19,644 nt of DNA from positions 1 to 19,644 of the forward strand of contig CANKOT010000038.1 in assembly GCA_947484245.1 (NCBI GenBank), read 5' to 3'. How positions within the stretch are numbered: the stretch's first letter is position 1; every line of letters begins with the position of its first letter. Origin of the DNA: Comamonadaceae bacterium (lineage in GTDB: Bacteria > Pseudomonadota > Gammaproteobacteria > Burkholderiales > Burkholderiaceae). Below, one piece after another: positions 1 through 7,608 of the stretch. The position numbers and the translations under genes were made by a program. Under the pieces are notes generated by a model that did no database searches, was not told the origin of the DNA, and saw only the letters and a list, made by a program, of their open reading frames with translations.

Positions 1-1
1 C

Positions 2-217
2 GTCTGGACCTCCGATCCAAAGCACACAGCCTACCGCGATTGCGTGAAAAACATGCGTCCCGCAGGCTATGCAGGCAAGATGGGTTATGCCTCAGCTGGC
101 GCCGGTGCCGACTTCATTGTGGTCAACATGGTGGCTGAAGCTGCTAGCGGTTCTAAAACACCAAAAGAAGCTGCTGAACGCGCACAAAAACGTGCCGAGC
201 GTTACTGCAAAGTTTGA
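2..217 (+). CDS. C-terminal end of an ABC transporter substrate-binding protein (partial)
   Basis: The first bases are the 3' end of an open frame that enters from outside the window and stops with TGA at 215-217, giving 71 visible residues. The visible part has the amphipathic, Ala/Lys/Arg-rich C-terminal helices common in family 1 extracellular solute-binding proteins (MalE/UgpB/polyol-binding type). It ends in Lys-Glu-Ala-Ala-Glu and Arg-Ala-Glu-Arg-Tyr stretches. It lies 25 bases before two MalF/MalG-type permease genes on the same strand, so it is most likely the periplasmic binding component of that importer. The signal peptide and ligand-binding residues are outside the window, so the substrate cannot be named. 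The assignment rests mainly on operon context. Confidence 0.72.
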   Translation, partial: VWTSDPKHTAYRDCVKNMRPAGYAGKMGYASAGAGADFIVVNMVAEAASGSKTPKEAAERAQKRAERYCKV

Positions 218-242
218 TCTTTTTATAAACTGATAAGTACCC

Positions 243-1154
243 ATGACACCCTTGCTAGAGAGAGTTCAGAACAGCCGCAATGTACTCGGCTTGATCTTTA
301 TGATGCCAGCAGCGCTTTTGCTGTTGCTGTTTCTGACATACCCTCTTGGCTTGGGTGTTTGGCTTGGTTTTACCGACACCAAAATTGGCCGTGCTGGCCA
401 ATGGATTGGTTTAGAAAACTACATCTTCCTGATGGGCGACAGCGTCACTCAGTTGGCGTTGTTCAACACCATGTTCTACACCACGGTGGCCAGTGTTCTC
501 AAGTTTTTCTTGGGTTTGTGGCTTGCCTTGTTGCTGAACAAAAATTTAGCATTCAAATCGTTTTTCAGGGCCGTTATTTTGCTGCCCTTCATTGTGCCCA
601 CCGCGCTCTCAGCCATTGCTTTTTGGTGGATTTTTGATTCTCAGTTTTCCATCATCAGTTGGGCGCTGGTCAAAATGGGCTGGATCGACACTTACATCGA
701 CTTTTTGGGCTCACCCTGGAACGCCCGGTTTTCCACTTTAGCAGCCAACGTATGGCGCGGCGTTCCCTTTGTTGCCATTACCTTGTTGGCAGGTTTGCAA
801 ACCATTTCACCGTCTTACTATGAGGCCTCCGCCATCGATGGCGCCACGCCTTGGCAGCAGTTCTGGCACGTCACATTGCCATTGCTTACCCCCATCATTG
901 CGGTCACCATGACCTTCTCTGTGCTGTTCACGTTCACAGACTTCCAGCTCATTTATGTGCTTACTCGAGGGGGCCCACTCAATGCCACGCACCTCATGGC
1001 CACCCTGTCCTTCCAGCGGGCCATTTCAGGCGGCGCCCTGGGTGAAGGTGCAGCTATCGCCATCGCCATGGTACCGTTCTTGTTGGCAGCCATTCTCTTC
1101 AGTTATTTCGGATTACAACGCCGCACCTGGCAACAAGGCGGCAGCGACAAATGA
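243..1154 (+). CDS. Carbohydrate-type ABC transporter permease (MalF/UgpA-like)
   Basis: This is a 303-residue inner-membrane permease of the binding-protein-dependent carbohydrate importer class (BPD_transp_1 fold). A first membrane helix at about residues 13-37 is followed by several more. The cytoplasmic EAA loop that docks on the ATPase is clear at about 193-214 (Tyr-Tyr-Glu-Ala-Ser, Ile-Asp-Gly-Ala, then Leu-Pro). The length fits the family (about 290-310). It follows the binding-protein gene closely and overlaps the next permease by 4 bases (ATGA at 1151-1154), so the pair should be translationally coupled and form a heterodimeric channel. The partner ATPase is not in the visible DNA and may lie upstream or elsewhere. 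The substrate is probably a sugar, polyol or glycerol compound, but sequence alone does not decide it. Confidence 0.9.
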   Translation: MTPLLERVQNSRNVLGLIFMMPAALLLLLFLTYPLGLGVWLGFTDTKIGRAGQWIGLENYIFLMGDSVTQLALFNTMFYTTVASVLKFFLGLWLALLLNKNLAFKSFFRAVILLPFIVPTALSAIAFWWIFDSQFSIISWALVKMGWIDTYIDFLGSPWNARFSTLAANVWRGVPFVAITLLAGLQTISPSYYEASAIDGATPWQQFWHVTLPLLTPIIAVTMTFSVLFTFTDFQLIYVLTRGGPLNATHLMATLSFQRAISGGALGEGAAIAIAMVPFLLAAILFSYFGLQRRTWQQGGSDK

Positions 1155-2023
1155 GCAAAGACACACAAGACAACGTTGGCATGTCCTATTTGGACAGCAA
1201 TGCCAACAAAGTTTTTAAAACCTACTTGCCGCTTTTGTTATTTATATTTGTGCTGCTTTTCCCGTTTTACTGGATGGGCATCACCGCTTTCAAACCCGAC
1301 AATGAATTGCTTTCTCGTGATGGCAACCCCTTTTGGATCATTGCGCCCACTTTGGCACACATTGAAAAATTGCTGTTCCGCACGGCCTACCCGCAGTGGA
1401 TGTGGAACACCATATTGGTGTCTGTTACCGCCACCTTCTTTTCGCTGTTTGCTTCGGTATTGGCCGCTTACGCCATTGAGCGTTTGCGTTTTAAAGGTGC
1501 CAAACACACAGGCCTTGCTATTTTCTTGGCCTATCTGGTGCCGCCCTCCATTTTGTTTATCCCCCTGGCATCGGTGGTGTTTCAGCTAGGTTTGTTTGAC
1601 ACTCGCTTGGCCCTCATCCTCACCTACCCCACTTTTTTGATTCCTTTTTGCACTTGGTTGCTCATGGGCTACTTCCGCTCCATTCCCTTTGAATTGGAAG
1701 AGTGCGCCATGATTGACGGCGCCACCCGTTGGGAAATTTTGGTCAAAATTATTTTGCCCTTGTCGGTTCCAGGCCTTATTTCTGCCGGCATCTTTGCGTT
1801 CACCTTGTCGTGGAATGAGTTCATCTACGCACTCACCTTTGTTTCTTCAAGTGAAGTCAAAACTGTGCCTGTGGGTGTGGTCACAGAATTGGTGGAGGGT
1901 GACGTCTACCACTGGGGTGCCCTCATGGCGGGAGCACTTTTAGGTTCACTGCCTGTTGCCTTCATTTACTCGTTCTTTGTTGAGTATTACATTTCAGGCA
2001 TGACGGGGTCGGTCAAAGAATAA
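1151..2023 (+). CDS. Carbohydrate-type ABC transporter permease (MalG/UgpE-like)
   Basis: This is the second permease of the importer, 290 residues. A cytoplasmic N-terminus of about 22 residues is followed by membrane helices beginning near 24-44. The EAA loop lies at about 182-203 (Glu-Glu-Cys-Ala-Met-Ile-Asp-Gly-Ala, then Leu-Pro), and the following helix carries Ser-Trp-Asn-Glu-Phe, typical of MalG-like proteins. Its ATG sits inside the ATGA shared with the stop codon of the preceding permease. That supports translational coupling and equal stoichiometry. No ATPase gene follows; after 19 bases comes an unrelated Bug-type binding protein. The family call is firm, the transported compound unknown. 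Confidence 0.9.
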   Translation: MSKDTQDNVGMSYLDSNANKVFKTYLPLLLFIFVLLFPFYWMGITAFKPDNELLSRDGNPFWIIAPTLAHIEKLLFRTAYPQWMWNTILVSVTATFFSLFASVLAAYAIERLRFKGAKHTGLAIFLAYLVPPSILFIPLASVVFQLGLFDTRLALILTYPTFLIPFCTWLLMGYFRSIPFELEECAMIDGATRWEILVKIILPLSVPGLISAGIFAFTLSWNEFIYALTFVSSSEVKTVPVGVVTELVEGDVYHWGALMAGALLGSLPVAFIYSFFVEYYISGMTGSVKE

Positions 2024-2042
2024 ACAACATAGAGGTAGTCAG

Positions 2043-3020
2043 ATGCAATTTACCCTTATCAGCAGCTTACTTTCTCTTCTTTTTGGTTTGACGACTGCAA
2101 GCTCGGTCAATGCTCAAGCTTGGCCCAGTAAACCAATCAAGCTCATCACTTCAGCGGCACCTGGCGGCGTGGTTGACATTTATGCCAGACGCCACGCGCC
2201 GCATCTTCAAGCAGAGCTAGGTCAAGCCATCATGGTCGAGAACAGGCCAGGCGCCTCTGGGGCTATTGCAGCCGATGCTGGCGCCAAAGCAGATCCCGAT
2301 GGCCATACCTTGTTCATGGGTAGCCAAAATGAAATGGGCTTGATTGGACAGCTCGGCGTTCCTGTTCGCTACGATCCCAACAAAGACTTCTCCGCAGTGG
2401 GCCTCACCATTGCAGGCTATCCAATTTTGATGGTCAATGCTCAGTTGGGGGTCAAAAATGTGGCCGAATTGCTAGCCTATGTCAAAGCCAAAAACACCAC
2501 TTTAGATTGCGGTGGTAGTGGGACGGCCACTGTAGGCCATTTTGTTTGCGCGGCGTTTTCAGTTAGAACCGGTACCAAAATTCAATATGTACCCTATAAG
2601 GCCAACGTGCCTGCAATGACCGATGCCGCTTCAGGACAAGTTCAGTTGGTCTCGGCTTTTTACAGCGAAGTCGCTCCCTTCATTGCCACTGGCAAACTCA
2701 TTCCCTTGGGTGTGTTTGGTGCTAATCGCTTACCCCTTCTCCCCAACGTGCCCACCATGGCAGAGCAAGGCTTGAAAGATCTTGAACTTCAAAGTTATAC
2801 CGTCTATACAGTGCCGACTGGCACGCCTCTCGATGTTCAACGAAGGCTCAATGCTGCCATCCTCAAAGCAGCCAACCATCCAGACGTCATGGACAGGGTT
2901 AAAGCGGTTGGCGGCGTCTACTTCGATATGAACCTTGAAGAAACGCAAGCTTGGCAAAAACGCATTCAATCACGTTGGAACAACATTGTTCAAGAGACCG
3001 GCATCAAGCTAGAGAAATAA
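2043..3020 (+). CDS. Bug/TctC-family periplasmic solute-binding protein
   Basis: This is a 325-residue secreted protein of the Bug family (tripartite tricarboxylate receptor, TctC). A Sec signal peptide covers residues 1-24, with likely cleavage after Val-Asn-Ala. The mature protein starts with the family hallmark Trp-Pro-Ser-Lys-Pro-Ile. It continues with a Pro-Gly-Gly plus Asp/Ala-Arg segment (about 41-50) and Val-Glu-Asn-Arg-Pro-Gly-Ala (about 66-72), the usual carboxylate-binding landmarks. AGAGGT at 2031-2036, six bases before the ATG, fixes the start. Bug proteins capture organic acids and similar anions. Most have no dedicated TctA/TctB membrane partner next to them, and none is visible here. 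It is probably co-transcribed with the upstream permeases, but a functional link to a sugar-type ABC channel would be unusual. The ligand is unknown. Confidence 0.93.
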   Translation: MQFTLISSLLSLLFGLTTASSVNAQAWPSKPIKLITSAAPGGVVDIYARRHAPHLQAELGQAIMVENRPGASGAIAADAGAKADPDGHTLFMGSQNEMGLIGQLGVPVRYDPNKDFSAVGLTIAGYPILMVNAQLGVKNVAELLAYVKAKNTTLDCGGSGTATVGHFVCAAFSVRTGTKIQYVPYKANVPAMTDAASGQVQLVSAFYSEVAPFIATGKLIPLGVFGANRLPLLPNVPTMAEQGLKDLELQSYTVYTVPTGTPLDVQRRLNAAILKAANHPDVMDRVKAVGGVYFDMNLEETQAWQKRIQSRWNNIVQETGIKLEK

Positions 3021-3089
3021 AGCTTGATTTGCATCAAGGCACAGATTCGTTGAAAGCCTAATATCAATTCTTCACTTTGAAGGATTGAT
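3015..3089 (+). promoter_or_regulatory. FNR/ANR-type site and class II promoter of the universal stress gene
   Basis: The palindrome TTGAT-TTGC-ATCAA at 3024-3037 matches the FNR/ANR consensus (TTGAT-N4-ATCAA) exactly. Its centre is 3030.5. A plausible -10 element, TAATAT, lies at 3059-3064. A start site at about 3072 would put the box at -41.5, the classic position for activation by FNR-type regulators. A ribosome site, GAAGGA (3079-3084), and the ATG at 3090 follow. The geometry is read from the sequence; regulation by oxygen is inferred from the known role of this motif. Confidence 0.75.
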
Positions 3090-3518
3090 ATGAAATACCT
3101 TATTGCGGTAGATGGCTCCAAAGCCTCTGAAAGCGCGGTCAAGTATGCCGCTGCCCTGTTCAAAAGCATGAAGGGCGACAATCACATCACTGTGATAACG
3201 GTGCAAGACAACTCTGCACTCAAGATGTTTAAAAAATTCACACCCAAAGGTGCAGTGGATGACTACCTTCGAGAAGGTGCCGACACCAATCTTGCTTGGG
3301 CCATCAGGTTTCTCAACAAAGCCAACGTGGCGCACGACATGGCCATCAAATTAGGCCATCCTAGCGAGCAAATTCTCAAAGAAGCCAAAGCAGGTGGCTT
3401 TGACATGATCATCATGGGCACCAAAGGTCGATCTGCATGGGCTGATACGTTCATGGGTTCGGTTGCGCAGCGCGTGGCTAGTGCATCAAAAGTGCCTGTG
3501 CTCTTGGTAAAGCCTTAA
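3090..3518 (+). CDS. Universal stress protein (UspA family)
   Basis: This is a 142-residue single-domain cytoplasmic Usp. It begins with the beta strand and Val-Asp-Gly-Ser of the nucleotide-binding fold (residues 5-10). It ends with the ATP-binding signature Gly-x2-Gly-x9-Gly-Ser (Gly110, Gly113, Gly123, Ser124), followed by a Val-Pro-Val-Leu-Leu-Val strand. The intact signature suggests the ATP-binding Usp subclass rather than the UspA-type non-binders. The start is supported by GAAGGA six bases upstream. An FNR-type operator lies 53 bases before the start codon. Usp genes are frequent ANR/FNR targets in Pseudomonas and related bacteria, so a role in survival under low oxygen or energy limitation is the reasonable inference. 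The gene converges on rbgA with 12 bases between the stop codons. Confidence 0.95.
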   Translation: MKYLIAVDGSKASESAVKYAAALFKSMKGDNHITVITVQDNSALKMFKKFTPKGAVDDYLREGADTNLAWAIRFLNKANVAHDMAIKLGHPSEQILKEAKAGGFDMIIMGTKGRSAWADTFMGSVAQRVASASKVPVLLVKP

Positions 3519-3534
3519 GCAAATACATGCTTAA
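3515..3534. repeat. Palindrome across two convergent stop codons
   Basis: TTAAGC at 3515-3520 and GCTTAA at 3529-3534 are perfect inverted copies with an 8-base loop. They span the stop codon of the stress gene and that of the opposing GTPase gene. There is no strong T-run on either side, so this is at best a weak bidirectional transcription-end structure. It may also be chance. Confidence 0.3.
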
Positions 3535-4478
3535 TGCTTGGTCTTCGTCTTGGCTTTGCGAGCAGTTTTTTTCTCTTTTTGAAGCGCTTCCTTGCGCAGC
3601 GCTCTATCGGCATCGGCTTGAATGCCAGAAGCTAACCACACTGAGAATTCTGTGGGTGTCTCTAAAGTCAAACGACCCAATGCAGCCGATCTAAAGTCGT
3701 GAATGACAATTTCAGCAGCTTTGGTGGTGTTGACTCTCCCGCCACTTTGGATGGCGCCACGATAACGCGCAATCGCATCCAACATGGTTTCATCGGTGTG
3801 CTCGAACACATTTTGAATTTTGTAGCGTGTGCTTAAAGCGGCTGGATAGTGTTCAATCAAGTAATGCAGCAACTCGAGAGCCACCTCTTCATCGTCAAAC
3901 GCATTGACTCCGATCGCACCACTGGCCGCTAACTTGTAGCCGCTTTTTTCAACAATGATTCGGGGCCATAGCACCCCCGGCGTGTCGTACAGATAAAAGT
4001 CATCGGCCAAGGTAATGCGTTGCTCCAGCTTGGTCACGCCAGCTTCATCGCCTGTTTTGGCCGCTTTTTTGCCCTTGAGCGTATTGATCAAGGTTGACTT
4101 GCCCACATTGGGAATGCCGCAAATGAGCACGCGCATGGGCTTGGCCATGCCGCCGCGGTTGGGCGCCAACTGATGGCAAGCTTCGATCAAGGCCTTGGCG
4201 GGAGATACCATGCTGGTATCAAGACCGATGGCTTTCACATTGGGCATGGCGTTGTAATGCGCCAACCACAAGGCAGTGCGGCTTGGATCAGCCAAATCTT
4301 GTTTGCTTAAAACCTTCAAACCGGGCTTGCCCTCAATGAGCAGGGCCAACATGGGGTTGGCACTAGAACCGGGCAGGCGCGCGTCGAGCATTTCGATGAC
4401 CACATCAATGTCTTTGATGCGTTCCTCAATCGCCTTTCGGGTGAGGTGCATGTGACCGGGAAACCATTGAATTGCCAT
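3531..4478 (-). CDS. rbgA: Ribosome biogenesis GTPase, RbgA/YlqF-like
   Basis: This is a circularly permuted GTPase of 315 residues when started at the ATG at 4478. A TTG nine bases upstream (4487) is possible but less likely. The motif order is G4 first (Ser-Lys-Gln-Asp, 58-61), then the P-loop Gly-Ile-Pro-Asn-Val-Gly-Lys-Ser-Thr (121-129), a switch I Thr near 149 and G3 Asp-Thr-Pro-Gly (165-168). This order and the N-terminal Trp-Phe-Pro-Gly-His-Met are diagnostic of the YlqF/MTG1 branch. In Bacillus, RbgA promotes late assembly of the 50S subunit; the role in betaproteobacteria is inferred. The C-terminal tail is rich in Lys and Arg, consistent with rRNA binding. It lies 51 bases downstream of the cho-like gene on the same strand. 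Confidence 0.92.
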   Translation of the reverse strand: MAIQWFPGHMHLTRKAIEERIKDIDVVIEMLDARLPGSSANPMLALLIEGKPGLKVLSKQDLADPSRTALWLAHYNAMPNVKAIGLDTSMVSPAKALIEACHQLAPNRGGMAKPMRVLICGIPNVGKSTLINTLKGKKAAKTGDEAGVTKLEQRITLADDFYLYDTPGVLWPRIIVEKSGYKLAASGAIGVNAFDDEEVALELLHYLIEHYPAALSTRYKIQNVFEHTDETMLDAIARYRGAIQSGGRVNTTKAAEIVIHDFRSAALGRLTLETPTEFSVWLASGIQADADRALRKEALQKEKKTARKAKTKTKH

Positions 4479-4498
4479 AGCGCTCAAAAATTGACACT

Positions 4499-4529
4499 AA
4501 AAAGTACAGACCCCTATTGTCCGATACTT
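4499..4529 (-). terminator. Possible intrinsic terminator or attenuator between cho-like gene and rbgA
   Basis: Read on the minus strand, AAGTA and CGGAC pair with GTCTG and TACTT around a 7-base loop (4502-4529), with one bulged T and one G-U pair. A run of five T follows (4503-4499). The hairpin starts just after the stop codon of the upstream gene. The stem is imperfect and the T-run short, so partial read-through into rbgA is expected. Its loop region holds a GGGGTCTG motif, slightly reminiscent of the dispersed repeat elsewhere in the window. Confidence 0.42.
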
Positions 4530-5351
4530 CTAGACACCTACCAACTCAATGTGCGCGGTTCCCAGCATGATGGGTTTGACCAAAATTTTGTAAGTGTCCA
4601 AATCAAAGCTTTGTTGAACGCTGACCTTCAGAGCACCCGCTTTTGAACACGACGTGCTAAGGTAGCGCCAATCTTGTATCCGATGTCGCTGTATCCAACT
4701 GTCGCTTTGCTCTACCAAATCAATGGCGCCAGAATATGGCCATGCATGAACCTTCAAGTCGGCCAAAGCGGTCTTCAAGCGCTGATCGTGTTGCTCACGT
4801 GGCTCCAAGCCCACGCATGCACCCAAACACGTTTTAACTTGAAGTCCAAAGCAACCCCGCTTGCTTAATTTCTCTAAGCCCAAGAGACCCAAACACAGAC
4901 GATGCTGATCACTGAGTTCACGCAACTTGCTTTGGGCAGAATGCGTCGAGCTAAAAAGCCCGTACAAGCCATCGACTTGTCCAAGACCGAAGTCTTTGCC
5001 ACTCACAATGACGGGCATCAAACCATCAGCTTGTGTGTCTATTTGCAGCGTACACAGCTTGCGCAATCGCCGTAAGCGGACATTGAAAATAGGGTTCAAA
5101 CTCTTAATAAGATGCGATTCAAGCAACAAAGCGCCAATTTCACCGGCCGTCTGAATGTATTCAACCTGCAAGCTTTGAGACATCATTTCCCGCTCATCCT
5201 CAGCCCTCATATGGGACATGACCCTGCTGCGAATGTCGACACTTTTGCCTATATAAAGTGGCAAAGTACCCGCACCTTTGAAGATATAGACGCCTGATGA
5301 CTTAGGCAAAGCCGACAAAGCACTGGGGTTAAGGGGGAGACTGAATGTCAC
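4530..5351 (-). CDS. cho: Cho-like GIY-YIG excinuclease (UvrC homologue)
   Basis: This is a 273-residue protein that starts with GTG at 5351; no better ATG exists before the conserved domain. Residues about 16-92 form a GIY-YIG nuclease domain: Gly20-Val-Tyr, Tyr33-Ile-Gly, the catalytic Arg near 41, and Glu78 in Leu-Leu-Leu-Glu-Ser-His-Leu-Ile-Lys, followed by Asn-Pro-Ile-Phe-Asn. The second half keeps the UvrC-type Cys-rich segment (Gly-Cys-Phe, Lys-Thr-Cys-Leu-Gly-Ala-Cys-Val-Gly). The UVR interaction domain and C-terminal RNase H-like nuclease of UvrC are absent, so the layout matches Cho (about 295 residues in E. coli). Cho makes the 3' incision in UvrAB-dependent excision repair. No LexA box was recognised upstream. 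It is divergent from the aldolase-fold gene across 58 bases. Confidence 0.87.
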   Translation of the reverse strand: MTFSLPLNPSALSALPKSSGVYIFKGAGTLPLYIGKSVDIRSRVMSHMRAEDEREMMSQSLQVEYIQTAGEIGALLLESHLIKSLNPIFNVRLRRLRKLCTLQIDTQADGLMPVIVSGKDFGLGQVDGLYGLFSSTHSAQSKLRELSDQHRLCLGLLGLEKLSKRGCFGLQVKTCLGACVGLEPREQHDQRLKTALADLKVHAWPYSGAIDLVEQSDSWIQRHRIQDWRYLSTSCSKAGALKVSVQQSFDLDTYKILVKPIMLGTAHIELVGV

Positions 5352-5409
5352 TTGGGTTGCACGAGTAAGGTTTACGCCACTTGAATTCTAATCAGCTTGG
5401 AGTAATCTC

Positions 5410-6207
5410 GTGCCACTTTCACCTCCTACATTGATTTATATGTCTGTCCACACCCTTTACAAGTCAAGTACCCAAGACGCTGTTCAACAAGTCAAAGTTC
5501 ATTTAGCTGCGGCATTGCGCTTGGCCGTTTTGGATGGCTTCGAAGAAGGCATTGACAACCATTTCACGGTCTGCGTTCCTGGCAAAACTGATCAATATTT
5601 TGTTTTGCCATTTGGTCTGCATTGGTCGGAAGCCAGGGCCAGCGACATGATGATTTTCAATGAAGCTGGGCAAACCATAGAAGGACGTGGCGTTGTAGAA
5701 CTCTCCGCCCAAAGCATTCATGCTCCGCTTCACCGCTTAACCGGCGCTAAAGTGGTGTTGCACACGCATCAGCCATGGGCAACTGCGCTCAACATGCTGC
5801 AAGACAACCGTCTTTTGCCGGCCACCCAAACTGCGGCATTTTTCCAAGGTCGCATTGCCTACGACGATACCTACACTGGGCTGGCGTCCTCCATCGAAGA
5901 AGGTGAACGATTGGCCCAATTGATGGGCGACAAAACGGTGTTGTTCATGAAAAATCATGGCGTCGTGACCATCGGCGATACGGTGGCTCAAGCTTACCGC
6001 CGTTTGTACAAATTAGAAAAAGCATGCCAAACACAGGTGCTGGCCATGAGCACAGGAAAAGCCCTCAACATTTTGAGTGACGATGTCATTCAACGCGTTC
6101 TCACCCCCTCGGGCGCAGACCGCCATCCACGCGGTGATCGCGAACGGCTTTACTTCGAAGCCATGATGCGCATCTTAGATCGTACCAATCCTGGGTATGC
6201 CGATTGA
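5410..6207 (+). CDS. Class II aldolase/adducin-family protein, adducin-like branch
   Basis: This is a 265-residue protein with the class II aldolase/adducin fold. The three metal-binding histidines are visible: His118 and His120 in Leu-His-Thr-His-Gln-Pro-Trp, and His183 in Lys-Asn-His-Gly-Val-Val. The catalytic Glu normally found in a Pro-Ser-Ser-Glu segment about 20 residues before the first His is not present. The region reads Ser-Ala-Gln-Ser-Ile-His instead, as in adducin-like members. True aldolase activity is therefore doubtful and the substrate unknown. The GTG start at 5410 is preferred because GGAG (5399-5402) lies seven bases upstream; the in-frame ATG at 5440 has no ribosome site. 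It is transcribed alone, divergent from cho. Confidence 0.87.
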   Translation: MPLSPPTLIYMSVHTLYKSSTQDAVQQVKVHLAAALRLAVLDGFEEGIDNHFTVCVPGKTDQYFVLPFGLHWSEARASDMMIFNEAGQTIEGRGVVELSAQSIHAPLHRLTGAKVVLHTHQPWATALNMLQDNRLLPATQTAAFFQGRIAYDDTYTGLASSIEEGERLAQLMGDKTVLFMKNHGVVTIGDTVAQAYRRLYKLEKACQTQVLAMSTGKALNILSDDVIQRVLTPSGADRHPRGDRERLYFEAMMRILDRTNPGYAD

Positions 6208-6236
6208 AGGTCTGCAGACTTAAGGTCTGCCGATTG
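6198..6236. repeat. Short duplication at the end of the aldolase-fold gene
   Basis: TGCCGATTG occurs at 6198-6206 and again at 6228-6236. AAGGTCTGC occurs at 6207-6215 and again at 6222-6230. Between them is the palindrome GTCTGCAGAC (6210-6219). The first copy includes the stop codon of the aldolase-fold gene. It looks like a local slippage or micro-duplication rather than a known element. Confidence 0.5.
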
Positions 6237-6243
6237 GAGATAA

Positions 6244-6276
6244 GGGTCAATTAATGTTGATCTGACCCCAATTTTT
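6244..6276 (+). terminator. Dispersed repeat copy 1, able to form a terminator-like hairpin
   Basis: This copy carries the reverse-complement orientation of the 21-base core (6253-6273) shared with 9430-9450 and 13911-13931. GGGTCA (6244-6249) pairs with TGACCC (6263-6268), and a TTTTT run follows (6272-6276), so in the sense of the aldolase-fold gene it reads as an intrinsic terminator. It ends four bases before the opposing MFS stop codon (6280-6282). Confidence 0.6.
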
Positions 6277-6279
6277 AAA

Positions 6280-7506
6280 TTAGGTGGCCAATTGGCCTCT
6301 AATTCTTTCGGAGGGCTGGGTGTTCATGGTCATTTGGAAGAGTCCTGCTGCCAGGCCAATGGCGACGGCCAGTTTCCATGCCAAATCGTAGTTGCCAAAG
6401 AGATTGAAGATATAGCCACCGCCCCATGCGCCTAAAAACGAGCCCACCTGATGGCTCATGAAGGCAATACCCGACAGTGTGGCCATAAAACGCAAGCCAA
6501 ACAGGTGCACGATAAGCCCAGATACCAAGGGCACCACACCCAGCCAAAGTGTGCCCAACACGGCACCTAATACCAATGTAGTGGTTGGCGATGGCGGATA
6601 GGAAAAGAACATCAACAAGGCCAATGATCTGAGGATGTAAATACTACCCAAAAGCATGCGCTTGGAATAACGATCTCCCAGCCAGCCAAACAAATAAGAG
6701 CCAATCACATTGAACAAACCAACCAAAGCCAATGTGTTGCTGCCCACCGTGGGGTCCATGCCGCAAATGTCGAGGTAGGCTGGCAAATGGGTGGTGATAA
6801 AGACCAGCTGCAATCCACAGACAAAAAATGCAATGGACAAAACTCGATAACCCTTGTGGCCTAGAGCTTCAGTGATGGCATCTGTGGCCGATTGCGGCTT
6901 GCCAATGACCGCCTCTGGCTCAATTTGATCGGCCTTGCTACCCCAAAAGGCTGCAGGCAACATGACACACGCCAGCCCCAAAAATCCGACGGCGGCCATT
7001 TGCCAATTGACATTGCTAATGAGGGACTGCGTCATGGGTGACGCAATGGTCAAGCCCAATGAACCGATGGCAGACACTGCGCCCATGGCAGCGCCTCGCT
7101 TGAGGGGACTCACAGTTCGAGCGGTGATGTTCATTGCGATGTTGGAGGCTGTGCACGACAAAGCAATGCCCACACAGAAGCCAATGCCCAGCGTGACCAT
7201 CCAAGCGGCATCGGCAAATCTCAAAAATAGCAAGCCAACGATGTAAATTAAGACACCCACAAGCGCCACAGGCCGTGTGCCATATTTGTCTGCCCAAATA
7301 CCCACCACAGGCTGTGTGGCGCCCCACACAATGTTTTGCAAAGCAACCGCCATTGAGAAATCAGCCGCGGTAATGCCAATGTCGCGAATCATGTGGGGTT
7401 GAAACAATCCAAAACTCTGCCGCATGCCCATGGCCAAGCTGAGCATGATGGCCGCGCCGCCCAAAATGCCCCATATCTGAAATTGTGAAAGTTCTGTTTT
7501 TTTCAT
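6280..7506 (-). CDS. Major facilitator superfamily transporter
   Basis: This is a 408-residue inner-membrane transporter with about twelve hydrophobic segments, a normal MFS length when started at the ATG at 7506 (Met-Lys-Lys). The open frame reaches upstream to a TTG at 7602, but those extra residues are hydrophilic and unlike a family N-terminus. The loop between helices 2 and 3 carries the MFS A-motif (Trp-Ala-Asp-Lys-Tyr-Gly-Thr-Arg, 71-78). It is repeated in the second half as Gly-Trp-Leu-Gly-Asp-Arg-Tyr (about 274-280). The general style resembles monocarboxylate/oxalate-formate-type carriers, but the substrate cannot be read. It lies 127 bases downstream of the Xaa-Pro aminopeptidase on the same strand; co-transcription is possible but unproven. 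No clear ribosome site is seen. Confidence 0.88.
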   Translation of the reverse strand: MKKTELSQFQIWGILGGAAIMLSLAMGMRQSFGLFQPHMIRDIGITAADFSMAVALQNIVWGATQPVVGIWADKYGTRPVALVGVLIYIVGLLFLRFADAAWMVTLGIGFCVGIALSCTASNIAMNITARTVSPLKRGAAMGAVSAIGSLGLTIASPMTQSLISNVNWQMAAVGFLGLACVMLPAAFWGSKADQIEPEAVIGKPQSATDAITEALGHKGYRVLSIAFFVCGLQLVFITTHLPAYLDICGMDPTVGSNTLALVGLFNVIGSYLFGWLGDRYSKRMLLGSIYILRSLALLMFFSYPPSPTTTLVLGAVLGTLWLGVVPLVSGLIVHLFGLRFMATLSGIAFMSHQVGSFLGAWGGGYIFNLFGNYDLAWKLAVAIGLAAGLFQMTMNTQPSERIRGQLAT

Positions 7507-7608
7507 TTTTAAGTTCAGATTATGGGGGCGAATACAATCAATGGGGTCATCAATAATTTGGGCCATGCGGCCGCTTTGGAAAAAGCCGGTGCCGTTACTC
7601 AAGCGTTA

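Noticed and set aside
6280..7602. The longer MFS frame starting at TTG 7602.
   Set aside because: The extra 32 residues are hydrophilic and not family-like, and the first helix is correctly placed from the ATG at 7506.
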